Shown here one piece after another: positions 38,622-49,800 of a DNA stretch of 52,500 nt (the first letter of the stretch is position 1; each line of letters begins with the position of its first letter). Source of the stretch: Symbiodinium natans (taxonomy: Eukaryota > Sar > Dinophyceae > Suessiales > Symbiodiniaceae); contig CAJNDS010000619.1 in assembly GCA_905221605.1 (NCBI GenBank), positions 1 to 52,500 on the forward strand, in the 5' to 3' direction. The translations under genes and the position numbers were made by a program. Under the pieces are notes generated by a model, which was given only the letters and a program-made list of their open reading frames with translations, was not told the origin of the DNA and did not search any database.

Positions 38622-41005
38622 TGTTTATGGCCCGAATCTGGGTTTCAAGTTTAAGGTTTTCGCAGGTCTGTTTGCTCTGCGAAAACGTTCTGGCTCTGCG
38701 AGAAGGTTCTATGGCCCGAATCTGGGTTTCAAGTTTACGGTTTTCCCAGGTCTGCTTGCTCTGCGAAAACGTTCTATGGCCCTATGGCCCGAATCTGGGT
38801 TTCAAGTTTAAGGTTTTCGCAGGTCTGCTTGCTCTGCGAGAAGGTTCTATGGCCCGAATCTGGGTTTCAAGTTTACGGTTTTCCCAGGTCTGCTTGCTCT
38901 GCGAAAACGTTCTATGGCCCTATGGCCCGAATCTGGGTTTCAAGTTTAAGGTTTTCGCAGGTTTGCTTGCTCTGCCAGAGGTTCTATGGCCCGAAGCTGG
39001 GTTTCAAGTTTACGGTTATCCAGGTCTGCTTGCTCTGCGAAAACGTTCTATGGCCCTAAGGCCCGAATCTGGGTTTCAAGTTTAAGGTTTTTGCAGGTCT
39101 GCTTGCTCTGCGAGAAGGTTCTATGGGGGCTTCAAGTTTACGGTTTTCCCAGGTCTGCTTGCTCTGCGAAAACGTTCTATGGCCCTATGGCCCGAATCTG
39201 GATTTCAAGTTTGAGGTTTTCGCAGGTCTGCTTGCTCTGCGAGAAGGCTCTATGGCCCGAATCTGGGTTTCAAGTTTACGGTTTTCGCAGGTTTGCTTGC
39301 TCTGCGAAAACGTTCTATGGCCCTATGGCCCGAATCTGGGTTTCAAGTTTACGGTTTTCCCAGGTCTGCTTGCTCTGCGAGAAGGTCCTGCGGCCCGAAT
39401 CTGGGTTTCAAGTTTACGGTTTTCCCAGGTCTGCTTGCTCTGCGAAAACGTTCTATGGCCCTATGGCCCGAATCTGGGTTTCTAGTTTAAGGTTTTCGCA
39501 GGTTTGCTTGCTCTGCGAGAAGGCTCTATGGCCCGAATCTGGGTTTCAAGTTTACGGTTTTTCCAGGTCTGCTTGCTCTGCGAATACGTTATATATGGCC
39601 CTATGGACCTATTGGCCCGAACTGGGTTTCAAGTTTAAGGTTTTCCCAGGTCTGCTTGCTCTGCGAAACGTTCTATGGCCCTATGGCCCGAATCTGAGCT
39701 TCAAGTTTAATGTTTTCGCAGGTCTGCTTGCTCTGCGAAAACGTTCTATGGCCCTATGGCCCGAATCTGGGTTTCAAGTTTAAGGTTTTCGCAGGTCTGC
39801 TTGCTCTGCGAGAAGGTTCTATGGCCCGAATCTTGGTTTCAAGTTTACAGTTTTCCCAGGTCTGCTTGCTCTGCGAAACATTCTATGGCCCTATGGCCCC
39901 AATCTGGGTTTCAAGTTTAAGGTTTTCCCAGGTCTGCTTGCTCTGCGAAAACATTCCATGGCCCTATGGCCCGAATCTGGGTTTCAAGTTTAAGGTTTTC
40001 GCAGGTCTGCTTGCTCTGCGAGAAGGCTCTATGGCCCGAATCTGGGTTTCAAGTTTACGGTTTTCCCAGGTCTGCTGGCTCTGCGAAAACGTTCTATGGC
40101 TCTATGGCCCGAATCTGGGTTTCAAGTTTAAGGTTTTCGCAGGTCTGCTCTGCGAGAAGGTTCTATGGCCCGAATCTGGGTTTCAAGTTCACGGTTTTCC
40201 CAGGTCTGCTTGCTCTGCGAAAACGTTCTATGGCCCTATGGCCCGAGCTGGGTTTCAAATTTAAGGTTTTCGCAGGTCTGCTTGCTCTGCGAGAAGGCTC
40301 CATGGCCCGAATCTGGGTTTCAAGTTTACGGTTTTCCCAGGTCTGCTTGCTCTGCGAAAACGTTCTATGGCCCTATGGCCCGAATCTGGGTTTCAAGTTT
40401 AAGGTTTTCGCAGGTCTGCTTGCTCTGCGAGAATGTTCTATGGCCCGAATCTGGGTTTCAAGTTTACGGTTTTCCCAGGTCTGCTGGCTCTGCGAAAACG
40501 TTCTATGGCCCTATGGCCCGAGTCTGGGTTTCAAGTTTACGGTTTTCCCAGGTCTGCTTGCTCTGCGAAAACGTTCTATGGCCTTATGGCCCGAATCTGG
40601 GTTTCAAGTTTAAGGTTTTCGCAGGTCTGCTTGCTCTGCGAGAAGGTTCTATGGCCCGAATCTGGGTTTCAAGTTTACGGTTTTCCCAGGTCTGCTTGCT
40701 CTGCGAAAACGTTCTATGGCCCTATGGCCCGAATCTGGGCTTCAAGTTTAATGTTTTCGCAGGCCTGCTTGCTCTGCAAGAAGGTTCTATGGCCCGAATC
40801 TTGGTTTCAAGTTTACAGTTTTCCCAGGTCTGCTTGCTCTGCGAAACGTTCTATGGCCCTATGGCCCCAATCTGGGTTTCAAGTTTACGGTTTTCCCAGG
40901 TCTGCTTGCTCTGCGAAAACATTCCATGGCCCTATGGCCGGAATCTGGGTTTCAAGTTTAAGGTTTTCGCAGGTCTGCTCTGCGAGAAGGTTCTATGGCC
41001 CTATG
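38622..41005 (+). repeat. 65/74-bp alternating satellite array
   Basis: About 34 units containing TATGGCCCGAATCTGGGTTT, CAAGTTTA(A/C)GGTTTTC(G/C), CAGGTCTGCTTGCTCTGCGA. Two types alternate: one with AAGGTTTTCGC...GAGAAGGTTC and one with ACGGTTTTCCC...GAAAACGTTCTATGGCCC. They form a higher-order unit of about 138 bp, a multiple of three. Plus frames of up to 291 codons (for example 40,165-41,040) come from the repeat. Confidence 0.9.
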
Positions 41006-41278
41006 TTTCAATTTTAATTTTTTCTTACAATGGTACATAAGGGAGAGCTGCGAGCTCATGTTGGGAAAGGGAACCTCGTGGGCTTGGGGATCTCACAAGG
41101 CAGCCCCAGGCAAAATGAAAAGTCTGAGTCAACGGCAGGAATCCTCACTCTGCAGGGCACGGCATGGAGCACCTGTACAGACGAACATCTGCAAAACAAT
41201 TCAACACAGGGATGCTCGCAGTCCGAAGGTAACTGATCGGAGGACGCAAAGATACGCGAAGACATTCAAAAGCACGAA

Positions 41279-41335
41279 AACCCTAAACCCTCATCACACT
41301 AGACTTTAAACCCTAAACCCTATAATTAGACCCTA
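41279..41335 (-). repeat. Telomere-like block, CCCTAAA orientation
   Basis: CCCTAAACCCTCATC, CCCTAAACCCTATAATTAGACCCTAAA in two pieces. The piece 41,006-41,278 before it shows no gene. Confidence 0.75.
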
Positions 41336-41344
41336 AAGCTGAGG

Positions 41345-41599
41345 TCACGTGCAAGTCTGTACATCCTCGGGCCTCCCGGGAGCGATTTCAGCAGGGCCCT
41401 TGTCAAAGGTGGCGCCAGGACCAGCCCCAGCCGCTCCACGACATGGCGCTACGCCCGCTATGCTGTGCTGGATTAGGATGCAGCCCTTGTAGGGGCTCTC
41501 TTTGACTGACGCAGGCAGAGAGAGGCGTGTCAGCCTTAAGAATTCACGCTGCCCTTCTTGGCAAATCATGATGTGCGAATCATGCGAGTTGCGTGGCAT
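41345..41599 (-). CDS. Unrecognised 84-aa open frame
   Basis: ATG at 41,599 to TGA at 41,345. Pieces: DSHIMICQEGQREFLRL, TRLSLPASVKESPYKGC, ILIQHSIAGVAPCRG. Soluble, balanced composition that looks more protein-like than the neighbouring frames, but no motif. May be a small gene or a terminal exon. Confidence 0.25.
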   Translation of the reverse strand: MPRNSHDSHIMICQEGQREFLRLTRLSLPASVKESPYKGCILIQHSIAGVAPCRGAAGAGPGATFDKGPAEIAPGRPEDVQTCT

Positions 41600-42838
41600 C
41601 TTGCATGGCGCAGAGCGCTGCTTTTAGTAAGCTTCAGCGTGGCTCAGGTCTATCGACGCAAACTGCCATGATTGTTTGAGCAGCGTGCCAGAAGGGCCGC
41701 GCGGCAAGACTGAATCTCTCTACTCTCACTGTAGCAGATTCTCACAGTTTAGGTTTACCGTGGGCATTGCAAGGACGAAGGGGGTCGGGGGGGGGGGGGG
41801 GGGGGCGTGTCAAACTCGCACAGATGAAAAACACGATCCTTGTCTCAAAAAAGCGCACGGCTACTAGAGCCCTGGCCACATCAAAAAAATGCGTCACGAA
41901 AGCACTGTCCCCCTGAGCCGAAGGGGGCGATTCTTACTTCACTGTGGGCCCGCGCCTGCCTGCTGATTACTTGCTGTTGTGGCTGTCTTCTGTTGGAAGC
42001 AGGTCTCCTGTGGTTTGCTGAGAATGAAATGTGCAGGGAAAGTGGCCCTGTGAGTGGAAAAACATCACGAGCTAGAAACAGAATCCCATAACATCAGCTG
42101 TGCTGCACAGAGACATAGTGGGCTTTTTCTAGGGGTCCACATGCCGGTCATCTTTCAACGAGAACACTGGCCCATGATTTAAAGGACTTCTCAGACACGG
42201 ACTGCTACACTTCAGGGAGTTGAGCATCTGTTTGGATTTTGACCGATCGAGCGGTTAGAGCCCCATAATCCTTACTTGCTCTGGCTCTGCCCGTGGATCG
42301 TCCGGACAGAAAAGGTGTCCTGATCCGTGGGAAACTCGTGGCAGTCTACGCAATCCTGCGAGCTTGCGCTGGCGCACTTCCGAGCATCTACCCCAGATCT
42401 CTCGAGCTCACTCCCTTGGTTGCAAACCCATTTGCCACACTGGACAGACCGGAGTTCCGCGGAATTGCGCGCTGACCGCGGCGCCTGGGCGAAGAAAAGC
42501 CGCACTGGACCTGCAGGGTCTCATTAGGGAGTTCCTGCACTGAACACAGACGCACTAAGCCTGAACTCGAAGTCCTGAGATCTTTAGAGCCAAAACGCCT
42601 TCTAGGCCTGGGGCTTTGGGCCTGAGGCTTTAGGCAATACCGAGATTTTGGAGTTTTGCGACAAATGCGTCGCCAGTCTTGAGTGGAATTACAGGTTTCC
42701 AAATCAAGCCACATGCAAAAGGATTGCGCAAGCGCAAACCACAGGTGAATCAAGTAAATGATGTTGCAATCACTTGGAGCGTGAGGGCAAAAGCCTCAGC
42801 AAACCCTTCCGAAGTCATTGCTTGCTGGGCTGGAGCTT
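41600..42838. other. No certain gene
   Basis: A G homopolymer lies at about 41,788-41,806. A plus stretch at about 42,290-42,475 reads KGVLIRGKLVAVYAILRA and SLELTPLVANPFATLDRP in one frame to a TGA and may be an exon; opposing minus frames (42,272-42,753) overlap it. No model is supported. Confidence 0.3.
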
Positions 42839-42960
42839 TTATTCGCGCAAGAAAGCGCGCATCGCTTCAACCGCCCCAACAAGCTGCCAGTCCAGGCCGT
42901 TTTTGCGTTGCCAACACCAGTGGCCGTCAATCACACACTCCCCGTCCGGAGCGGTTTTTC
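42839..42960 (-). CDS. Possible terminal exon (PDGECVIDGHWCWQ...)
   Basis: The minus strand reads GKTAPDGECVIDGHWCWQ, then RKNGLDWQLVGAVEAMRA, then FLRE and TAA at 42,839. A splice acceptor-like CTAG precedes it at 42,961. The peptide is compact and rich in aromatic and acidic residues, as in real proteins, but the family is not recognised and no upstream exon is identified. Confidence 0.3.
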
Positions 42961-43029
42961 CTAGCCTGGGCATCGGATTCGTGCACCGTCGCCGTAAACA
43001 CCCGAAAAGCTGCCATAGCCCCAGGCCCA

Positions 43030-43290
43030 AACCTTATAAACCCTAGACCCTGCACTCCTGAAAGGCCAAACTGCCTGTAAGAATATATCGGGGACCCCTT
43101 TGAGGCCTGAGTAATACATAATATGTGATATATGTAGTTCATGGACCCGTAGGGAACTACCCAAAACCCCGTTAACCCCCTATTATTCCTATACACCCTC
43201 CGAACCCTCTAAACCCCCATAAACCCTACTAAACCCTACGCCCTTGAAACCCTTTATAAACCCTACATAAACCCTAAACGGGCCAAACCG
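43030..43290 (-). repeat. Degenerate CCCTAAA/CCCTATAAA stretch with MITE-like remnant
   Basis: CCCTAGACCC at 43,040; family-B/C-like GGGGACCCCTTTGAGGCC and TAGTTCATGGACCCGTAGGG at 43,092-43,155; then many CCCTATAAA/CCCTACTAAA units to 43,278. Confidence 0.55.
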
Positions 43291-43436
43291 TGGCAGGACT
43301 GCAGCTGCGGAGGAGAGCGACAAAGACGAGCTCCTTCTTCGGTTTCGGAGTCGCAATGCTACAAAGCAATATGGGTAGTTGTATAGGGTTTAGCATTTAA
43401 GGCATTTTTTGGCGCCCGCATAGCTGGACGAACCAG

Positions 43437-43465
43437 GGGTTTAGGGTTTAGGGGTTTAGGGTGCC
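43437..43465 (+). repeat. Telomere-like block
   Basis: Three TTTAGGG units, preceded by a diverged TTTTTTGGCGCCCGC copy of the 13,880/26,875 element. 43,466-43,635 is the 3' flank of the ankyrin gene and shows nothing else. Confidence 0.75.
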
Positions 43466-43635
43466 GCACTGTATAGGGTATTCCAAAAAAGCTACCCTAT
43501 TTTTGAGAGCTGCCCATCTCGGGCCAAAATGACTGGCATAGGGCGTTGGGGTACACTGTAACATATACCCAGACAGGGACTGCAGAACCCTATGTTAGGG
43601 TTACTGCAAGGTCCTTGTCGGGCCGGTCTATGAAT

Positions 43636-45135
43636 TTATGAACTTACTGTGTTGAGAATACAGTATTGAGGGTCCTGCAGCACGCAAACAACAGCCCTTT
43701 GCGTTGGCTCACACGACCCGCTTCGTCTCTGTCCACTTCGTCTACTTCTTGGTTTCTTAGCCTTCATGTCCTTGTCGCTCTTTTTGATCTTGTCTTTCCT
43801 GTCTTTTTTCTTTTTGTCCTTCTTTCCCTTACGATCTTCACCCTTGATGTCCTTCTGGCACATCTCTGCAGAGCTGAGAAACTCGTACGTGTCAGTGTCT
43901 GCCTCCTCAGCAGCAAGCTCCAGCAGTTCCTCTTGACACGACTGGAAGAATTCAAAGTCAGCTTCGATTAAGCATTTCAGTGTCTTCCGTTGCCTCTCAC
44001 CAAAGCCGTCTTTGATGCAGTTGGCCACAGCAGCCATGAATACAGGCTCTGCCTTGCATGCTGCTTTCACGGATGCTTTTGCATTGATCAGCAGCTCCAC
44101 ACATTCGGCATTCGCCTTCTTGACTGCAACCAGCAAGGACGTCCCCGCAAAATCAGGTACATCCACGATGGCTCGGGCATCGATTAGCAATGCACAGACA
44201 CCAGCGCATGTCGGTTTCATAGCAGCACGGTGCAACGCAGTACGTCCGTTGGAGTCTTGTGCGCTCACCTCACACCCACTGCCAAGTAGAATCTTCGCGA
44301 GCTTGGGCATGTTTTCCGAGCATGCCCGCATCAGGGCGGTTTCTCCTTCATGGTTCGACTGATTTTTGCAGGCATGGTGTCCACGATTTAGGATGAGCTG
44401 GACGACCTCAAGCATGGCGTCGTTGGTTAGGTCCCCTTTGCTGCACATAGAACGCTCCGTGTCCAGCTTCTGGGCCATGGCCAACACAGCAGTTGAAAGT
44501 GGCGTGTCTCCATGAGCATCAGTTTGCTCCACGGTGCAGCTGGCTTTCAGCAATGCCTTGGCAACCTGCGGACGTGCCCATTGCAAAGCGACCTGCAATG
44601 CGCTTCTGTTGCACCTCGAAGAGGCATCAACCTTGGACGCGAGCAGTTCTCTAACACCGAGAATGCCATGACTTGTTTCCAGGATTCCCCGTCTGCTCGC
44701 GAGTTCAAGCAACGACGATCTCACTCCGTCGTCTGCGACAAGCAGCAACCGCCGCAAACAGTCCTCTGCAGAAGACGTAGAAGCAGCGACCTCCTCTACT
44801 TGATCGCTCGTCAAGCTCCCGACCAGCGCAGGATAGCTCCCATCCCCAGACAAGCATCTCAAGATACGCCTACGTTCTTCCTGGACATCGGCAGAAGTCT
44901 TCTTCTCGTGAATGCGAAAAGTAACCACTGTGCCTTCCACCACACCTTGGCTTTTCAGGGTCCTCTGCAGAAACACGGGCCGTTCGTTCAAGACGTGCAA
45001 TTTTATCTCTTGCTGCTGGGAAAGGCGGCACTTCTTCCTCACACGATCGAGCAGCTCTCGTCCAAGGGCGTCGGGACAGATGGAAACAGGTGATAAAGGT
45101 TCACCCGAGAAGCTATTCTGGACCAGAATCGACAT
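43636..45135 (-). CDS. Ubiquitin-like/ankyrin-repeat protein, 499 aa
   Basis: Uninterrupted frame from ATG 45,135 to TAA 43,636. Residues 1-78 have the pattern of a ubiquitin-like fold (short strands, one helix around 22-38, VVEGTVVTF near 65-73). 80-170 are helical. From about 175 to 395 there are five to six ankyrin repeats, the clearest being NHEGETALMRACSENMPKLA (261-280) and NGRTALHRAAMKPTCAGVCA (296-315), with further units at 175-205, 208-255 and 329-359. Residues 430-472 are a lysine/arginine-rich tail that could direct the protein to the nucleus or to nucleic acid. Ankyrin arrays bind other proteins; the partner is unknown. The last codons contain ACAGTAAGT, a strong splice-donor match, so a further 3' exon is possible. 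No intron is seen inside, as in many highly expressed or retroposed dinoflagellate genes. Confidence 0.85.
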   Translation of the reverse strand: MSILVQNSFSGEPLSPVSICPDALGRELLDRVRKKCRLSQQQEIKLHVLNERPVFLQRTLKSQGVVEGTVVTFRIHEKKTSADVQEERRRILRCLSGDGSYPALVGSLTSDQVEEVAASTSSAEDCLRRLLLVADDGVRSSLLELASRRGILETSHGILGVRELLASKVDASSRCNRSALQVALQWARPQVAKALLKASCTVEQTDAHGDTPLSTAVLAMAQKLDTERSMCSKGDLTNDAMLEVVQLILNRGHHACKNQSNHEGETALMRACSENMPKLAKILLGSGCEVSAQDSNGRTALHRAAMKPTCAGVCALLIDARAIVDVPDFAGTSLLVAVKKANAECVELLINAKASVKAACKAEPVFMAAVANCIKDGFGERQRKTLKCLIEADFEFFQSCQEELLELAAEEADTDTYEFLSSAEMCQKDIKGEDRKGKKDKKKKDRKDKIKKSDKDMKAKKPRSRRSGQRRSGSCEPTQRAVVCVLQDPQYCILNTVSS

Positions 45136-45590
45136 GTATCTATGTGGTCATTTGCAAGTCAAGATCAGAAAACCGGATCACGGGTTGCTGAAGAGAAGTT
45201 TTGCTGCAGAGACAGATCCGCAGTTCTCAGCCTTCGACTGGTCCCCTTCACCATAAGCCCTGAAGCCTTTTGGTTCTGGACACCCTAAGCTCTAGGCCCT
45301 GAAACCTGGACGCAGCTCTCACTGACCCGGCCTATGACTCAGGTGGTGAAGTAGCAGAAGTGATCGCACTGCTGACGCTAACTATAGACCAGTACTCTCA
45401 GGCGACGTCCTGAGGGTAGTTTCATGGGCCCTAAATATGGTCCATAACCTTCTTTAAAGGGTTCTGATGTATGGGCCCTCAATTTGTACAGGGTATATAA
45501 GGGGCATATAAGTGCCACCTTTTAAGTACTAAGGGACCATGTAATTACCCTTAGAGATGTAGAGCCAAACCCGAACACCACATTTAATGA
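45136..45590. other. Upstream flank of the ankyrin gene with MITE-like remnants
   Basis: No promoter signal is identifiable. 45,415-45,550 contains TCATGGGCCCTAAATATGG, TATGGGCCCTC and AAGGGACCATGTAA, degenerate relatives of families B and C. Confidence 0.4.
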
Positions 45591-45594
45591 AGCC

Positions 45595-45706
45595 CCCTTC
45601 AAACCCTAGAAACCCTACAAACCCAATAATTAAACCCAATAAACCCTAGAAACCCTGTAAACCCTTAAAACCCTATAAACCCTTTAAACCCTATAAACCC
45701 TATAGC
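45595..45706 (-). repeat. Degenerate CCCTAAA/CCCTATAAA stretch
   Basis: Twelve or so units of AAACCCTAG, AAACCCTATA and AAACCCTTTA type, left partner of the TTTAGGG units from 45,833. Confidence 0.8.
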
Positions 45707-45710
45707 AACT

Positions 45711-45831
45711 CTCGACGCGAGCCCTGAAACCAGCAGCGGGGCTCGTGCTGAAGAGGAACGCGGCGCAAGGATGAGACGAGTCCTCGACACGTACCTTCGC
45801 CTCCGCACATCTTGGGCTCTAGGGCTTTCAG
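45711..45831 (+). pseudogene. Exon-like fragment between telomere-like blocks
   Basis: The plus strand reads LDASPETSSGARAEEERG then ARMRRVLDTYLRLRTSWA with G/C-ending codons and no stop. CCCTATAA units end just before it and TTTAGTCG/TTTAGGG units begin just after. Charged, helical, not recognised. Confidence 0.3.
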
Positions 45832-45832
45832 G

Positions 45833-45915
45833 TTTAGTCGTTGAGGGTTTAGGCTCCAGGGGTTTAGGGTTTAGGGTTCAGGGTTTAGGGCTCCAGGGGC
45901 TTAGGGTTTAGGATT
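45833..45915 (+). repeat. Telomere-like block
   Basis: TTTAGGG, CTCCAGGGG and TTCAGGG units, about eight in all. Confidence 0.8.
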
Positions 45916-46068
45916 TTGGGCCGGCTACAACCAGTATCAGCGTTCACCAGGAAACTTGGCGTTGGGAACTTGGACAATGCTTGCGTTCTTGTATGCTGGA
46001 GTGACCGTCTGTCGGATGTCATCTTGGAATTACAGGGGGGGGGGAGGGGGGTGGGGGTGTCACACTAT

Positions 46069-46683
46069 ATGCTTCGAACTTCGTGCGATCATGCTCGGAA
46101 ATTTGAGACGACAGAACTTGAGCAAACGAACCTGGTGCAGAAGAGGACTTCCTTCAAGTGGGGGACGAAGGGCCAAGGAAAATCGAGACGCCCACACAAC
46201 TTGCGTCAGCGTATCCTTGCTCAGATTGCAGTTTTCCATGTTTCACGATGTCGCTGCGAGAGACTCCTAGCTGAGAAGTTTGACGGATGTGTGTGTGTAC
46301 GTGCTATGTTGCTCCGGGGATTCGGGCTCTCACAGGCCTGTATGGCCCAGTGGTCGGCACAGCGGCTACTTAGCTTGGGTTGTGCTTTGTGCTGCTCCTG
46401 CCGTGCATCTCTCGAGGCGCCAGAGCCTTTGATCCCAAAATTGAAACGCCTCCGAGGATTGTTGCAAGCGAGACTTTTGCTTCATGAAGAACGACCCAAT
46501 GCTGCTTGCAGCTGGCTTCGGCTGCTGCCATGTTTCTTGCGCTATTTGCGACCTGTGACATTGCACCTATCTGCGGCGCCAAGCATGCCAAATCCTGGAT
46601 CTCGTCGGCTTGCTTCTGTAGTTAGCCTTACACAAACGAATGTGAAACCTGCATCTTGGGTCGGTGCTGCTAAGCAGTTTTGA
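46069..46683 (+). CDS. Unrecognised 204-codon open frame
   Basis: The longest non-repetitive frame in the window apart from the named genes. ATG at 46,069, TGA at 46,681-46,683; the frame is open further upstream to 45,916 through a G homopolymer region (about 46,036-46,056). The peptide is basic, cysteine- and leucine-rich (for example LLSLGCALCCSCRASLEAPE) with no motif I know and with unconvincing codon use. It may be a fast-evolving gene, a 5' or internal exon with flanking sequence, or chance. 46,684-46,883 beyond it shows nothing. Confidence 0.25.
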   Translation: MLRTSCDHARKFETTELEQTNLVQKRTSFKWGTKGQGKSRRPHNLRQRILAQIAVFHVSRCRCERLLAEKFDGCVCVRAMLLRGFGLSQACMAQWSAQRLLSLGCALCCSCRASLEAPEPLIPKLKRLRGLLQARLLLHEERPNAACSWLRLLPCFLRYLRPVTLHLSAAPSMPNPGSRRLASVVSLTQTNVKPASWVGAAKQF

Positions 46684-46883
46684 GATGTGGGTGGGTGAGA
46701 CATTTGTGGTAGAACGGGATTTCCAAAGAGAATTTACAGTTATAGGAAGGTTTCGTGAATTTGGGGGGAGCTAACACCCTCCATTCTGAATGCTCAGACT
46801 TTGGGGTATGAGCTACCAGCTACCAGTGCTCCAGCAGTGTCTTTGTTACAACATTTGCGTGATGTGCAGAAACGCCTGCTAAC

Positions 46884-49800
46884 TTGAAGCCTGGATTCGG
46901 CCAAGATGCCCCTCTTGGACCCAACTTGAAACCTGGATTCGGCCAACACGCCCTTCTTGGGCCCCAACTTGAACCCTGGATTCGGCCAAGATGCCCCTCT
47001 TGGGGCCCAACTTGAACCCTGGATTCGGCCAAGATGCCCCTCTTGGACCCAACTTGAAACCTGGATTCGGCCAAGACGCCCTTTTTGGGCCCAACTTGAA
47101 ACCTGGATTCGGCCAAGATGCCCAACTTGAACCCTGGATTCGGGCAAGACCCAACTTGAAACCTGGATTCGGCCAAGATGCCCCTCTTGGGGCCCAACTT
47201 GAACCCTGGATTCGGCCAAGATGCCCCTCTTGGACCCAACTTGAAACCTGGATGCGGCCAAGACGCCCTTCTTGGGCCCAACTTGAAACCTGGATTCGGC
47301 CAATATGCCCTTCTGGGGCCCAACTTGAACCCTGGATTCGGCCAAGATGGTCTTCTTGGACCCAACTTGAAACCTGGATTCGGCCAAGACGCCCTTCTTG
47401 GGCCCAATTTGAAACCTGGATTCGGCCAAGATGCCCCTCTTGGGGTCCAACTTGAACCCTGGATTCGGCCAAGATGCCCCTCTTGGACCCAACTTGAAAC
47501 CTGGATTCGGCCAAGACGCCCTTTTTGGGCCCAACTTGAAACCTGGATTCGGCCAAGATGCCCCTCTTGGGGCCCAACTTGAAACCTGGATTCGGGCAAG
47601 ATGCCCCTCCTGGCCTCAACTTGAAACCTGGAATCGGCCAAGACGCCCTTCTTGGGCCCAACTTGAACCCTGGATTCGGACAAGATGCCCCTCTTGGGGC
47701 CCAACTTGAACCCTGGATTCGGCCAAGATGCCCCTCTTGGACCCAACTTGAAACCTGGATTCGGCCAAGACGCCCTTCTTGGGCCCAACTTGAAACCTGG
47801 ATTCGGCCAAGATGCCCCTCTTGGACCCAACTTGAAACTGGATTCGGCCAAGACGCCCTTCTTGGGCCCAACTTGAAACCTGGATTCGGCCAAGATGCCC
47901 CTCTTGGGGCCCAACTTGAACCCTGGATTCGGCCAAGATGCCCCTCTTGGACCCAACTTGAAACCTGGATTCGGCCAAGATGCCCTTTTTGGGCCCAACT
48001 TGAAACCTGGATTCGGCCAAGATGCCCCTCTTGGGGCCCAACTTGAAACCTGGATTCGGCCAAGACGCCCTTCTTGGGCCCAACTTGAAACCTGGATTCG
48101 GCCAAGATGCCCCTCTTGGGGCCCAACTTGAACCCTGGATTCGGCCAAGATGCCCCTCTTGGACCCAACTTGAAACCTGGATTCTGCCAAGACGCCCTTC
48201 TTGGGCCCAACTTGAAACCTGGATTTGGCCAAGATGCCCCTCTTCGGCCAAGATGCCCCTCTTGGACCCAACTTGAAACCTGGATTCGGCCAACACGCCC
48301 CAAACCTGGATTCGGCCAAGATGCCCCTCTTGGACCCAACTTGAAACCTGGATTCGGCCAAAACGCCCTTCTTGGGCACAACTTGAAACCTGGATTCGGC
48401 CAAGATGCCCCTCTTGGGGCCCAACTTGAACCCTGGATTCGGCCAAGATGCCCCTCTTGGACCCAACTTGAAACCTGGATTCGGCCAAGATGCCCCTCTT
48501 GGACCCAACTTGAAACCTGGATTCGGCCAAGATGCCCAAGATGCCCTCCTTGGGCCCAACTTGAAACCTGGATTCGGCCAAGACGTCCCAAAGCTGGATT
48601 CGGCCAAGACACCCTTCTTGGGCACAACTTGAAACCTGGATGCGGCCAAGACGCCCTTCTTGGGCCCAACTTGAAACCTGGATTCGGCCAAGATGCCCCT
48701 CTTGGGGCCCAACTTGAACCCTGGATTCGGCCAAGATGGTCTTCTTGGACCCAACTTGAAACCTGGATTCGGCCAAGATGCCCCTCTTGGGGTCCAACTT
48801 GAACCCTGGATTCGGCCAAGATGCCCCTCTTGGACCCAACTTGAAACCTGGATTCGGCCAAGACGCCCTTCTTGGGCCCAACTTGAAACCTGGATTCGGC
48901 CAAGATGCCCCTCTTGGGGCCCAACTTGAACCCTGGATTCGGCCAAGATGCCCTTCTTGGGTCCAACTTGAACCCTGGATTCGGCCAAGACGCCCCTCTT
49001 GGCCCAACTTGAACCCTGGATTCGGCCAAGATGCCCCTCTTGGACCCAACTTGAAACCTGGATTCGGCCAAGACGCCCTTCTTGGGCCCAACTTGAAACC
49101 TGGATTCGGCCAAGATGCCCCTCTTGGACCCCAACTTGAACCCTGGATTCCAAGATGCCCCTCTTGGACCCAACTTGAAACCTGGATTCGGCCAAGACGC
49201 CCCTCTTGGGGCCCAACTTGAACCCTGGATTCGGCCAAGATGCCCCTCTTGGACCCAACTTGAAACCTGGATTCGGCCAAGACGCCCTTTTTGGGCCCAA
49301 CTTGAAACCTGGATTCGCCCAAGATGCCCCTCTTGGGCCCAACTTGAAACCTGGATTCGGCCAAGATGCCCCTCCTGACCCCAACTTGAAACCGCCCTTC
49401 TTGGGCCCAACTTGAAACCTGGTTTCGGCCAAGACGTCCCAAAGCTGGATTCGGCCAAGATGCCCCTCTTGGGGCCCAACTTGAACCCTCGATTCGGCCA
49501 AGGTGCCCCTTTTGGACCCAACTTGAAACCTGGATTCGGCCAAGACGCCCCCAACCTGGATTCGGCCAAGATGCCCCTCTTGGGGCCCAACTTGCGGCCA
49601 ACATGCCCCTCTCGGGCCCAACTTGAAACCTGGATTCGGCCAAGATGCCCCTCTTGGGCCTAGCTTGAAACCTGGATTCGGCCAAGATGCCCCTCTGGGA
49701 CCCAACTTGAAACCTGGATTCGGGCAAGATGCCGCTCCTGGCCTCAACTTGAAACCTGGATTCGGCCAAGACGCCCTTCTTGGGCCCAACTTGAAACCTG

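Noticed and set aside
38986-40613. Plus-strand repeat-protein genes with MARIWVSSLRFSQV units
   Set aside because: Several overlapping frames are open at once and switch unit types. They are explained by the 65/74-bp satellite.
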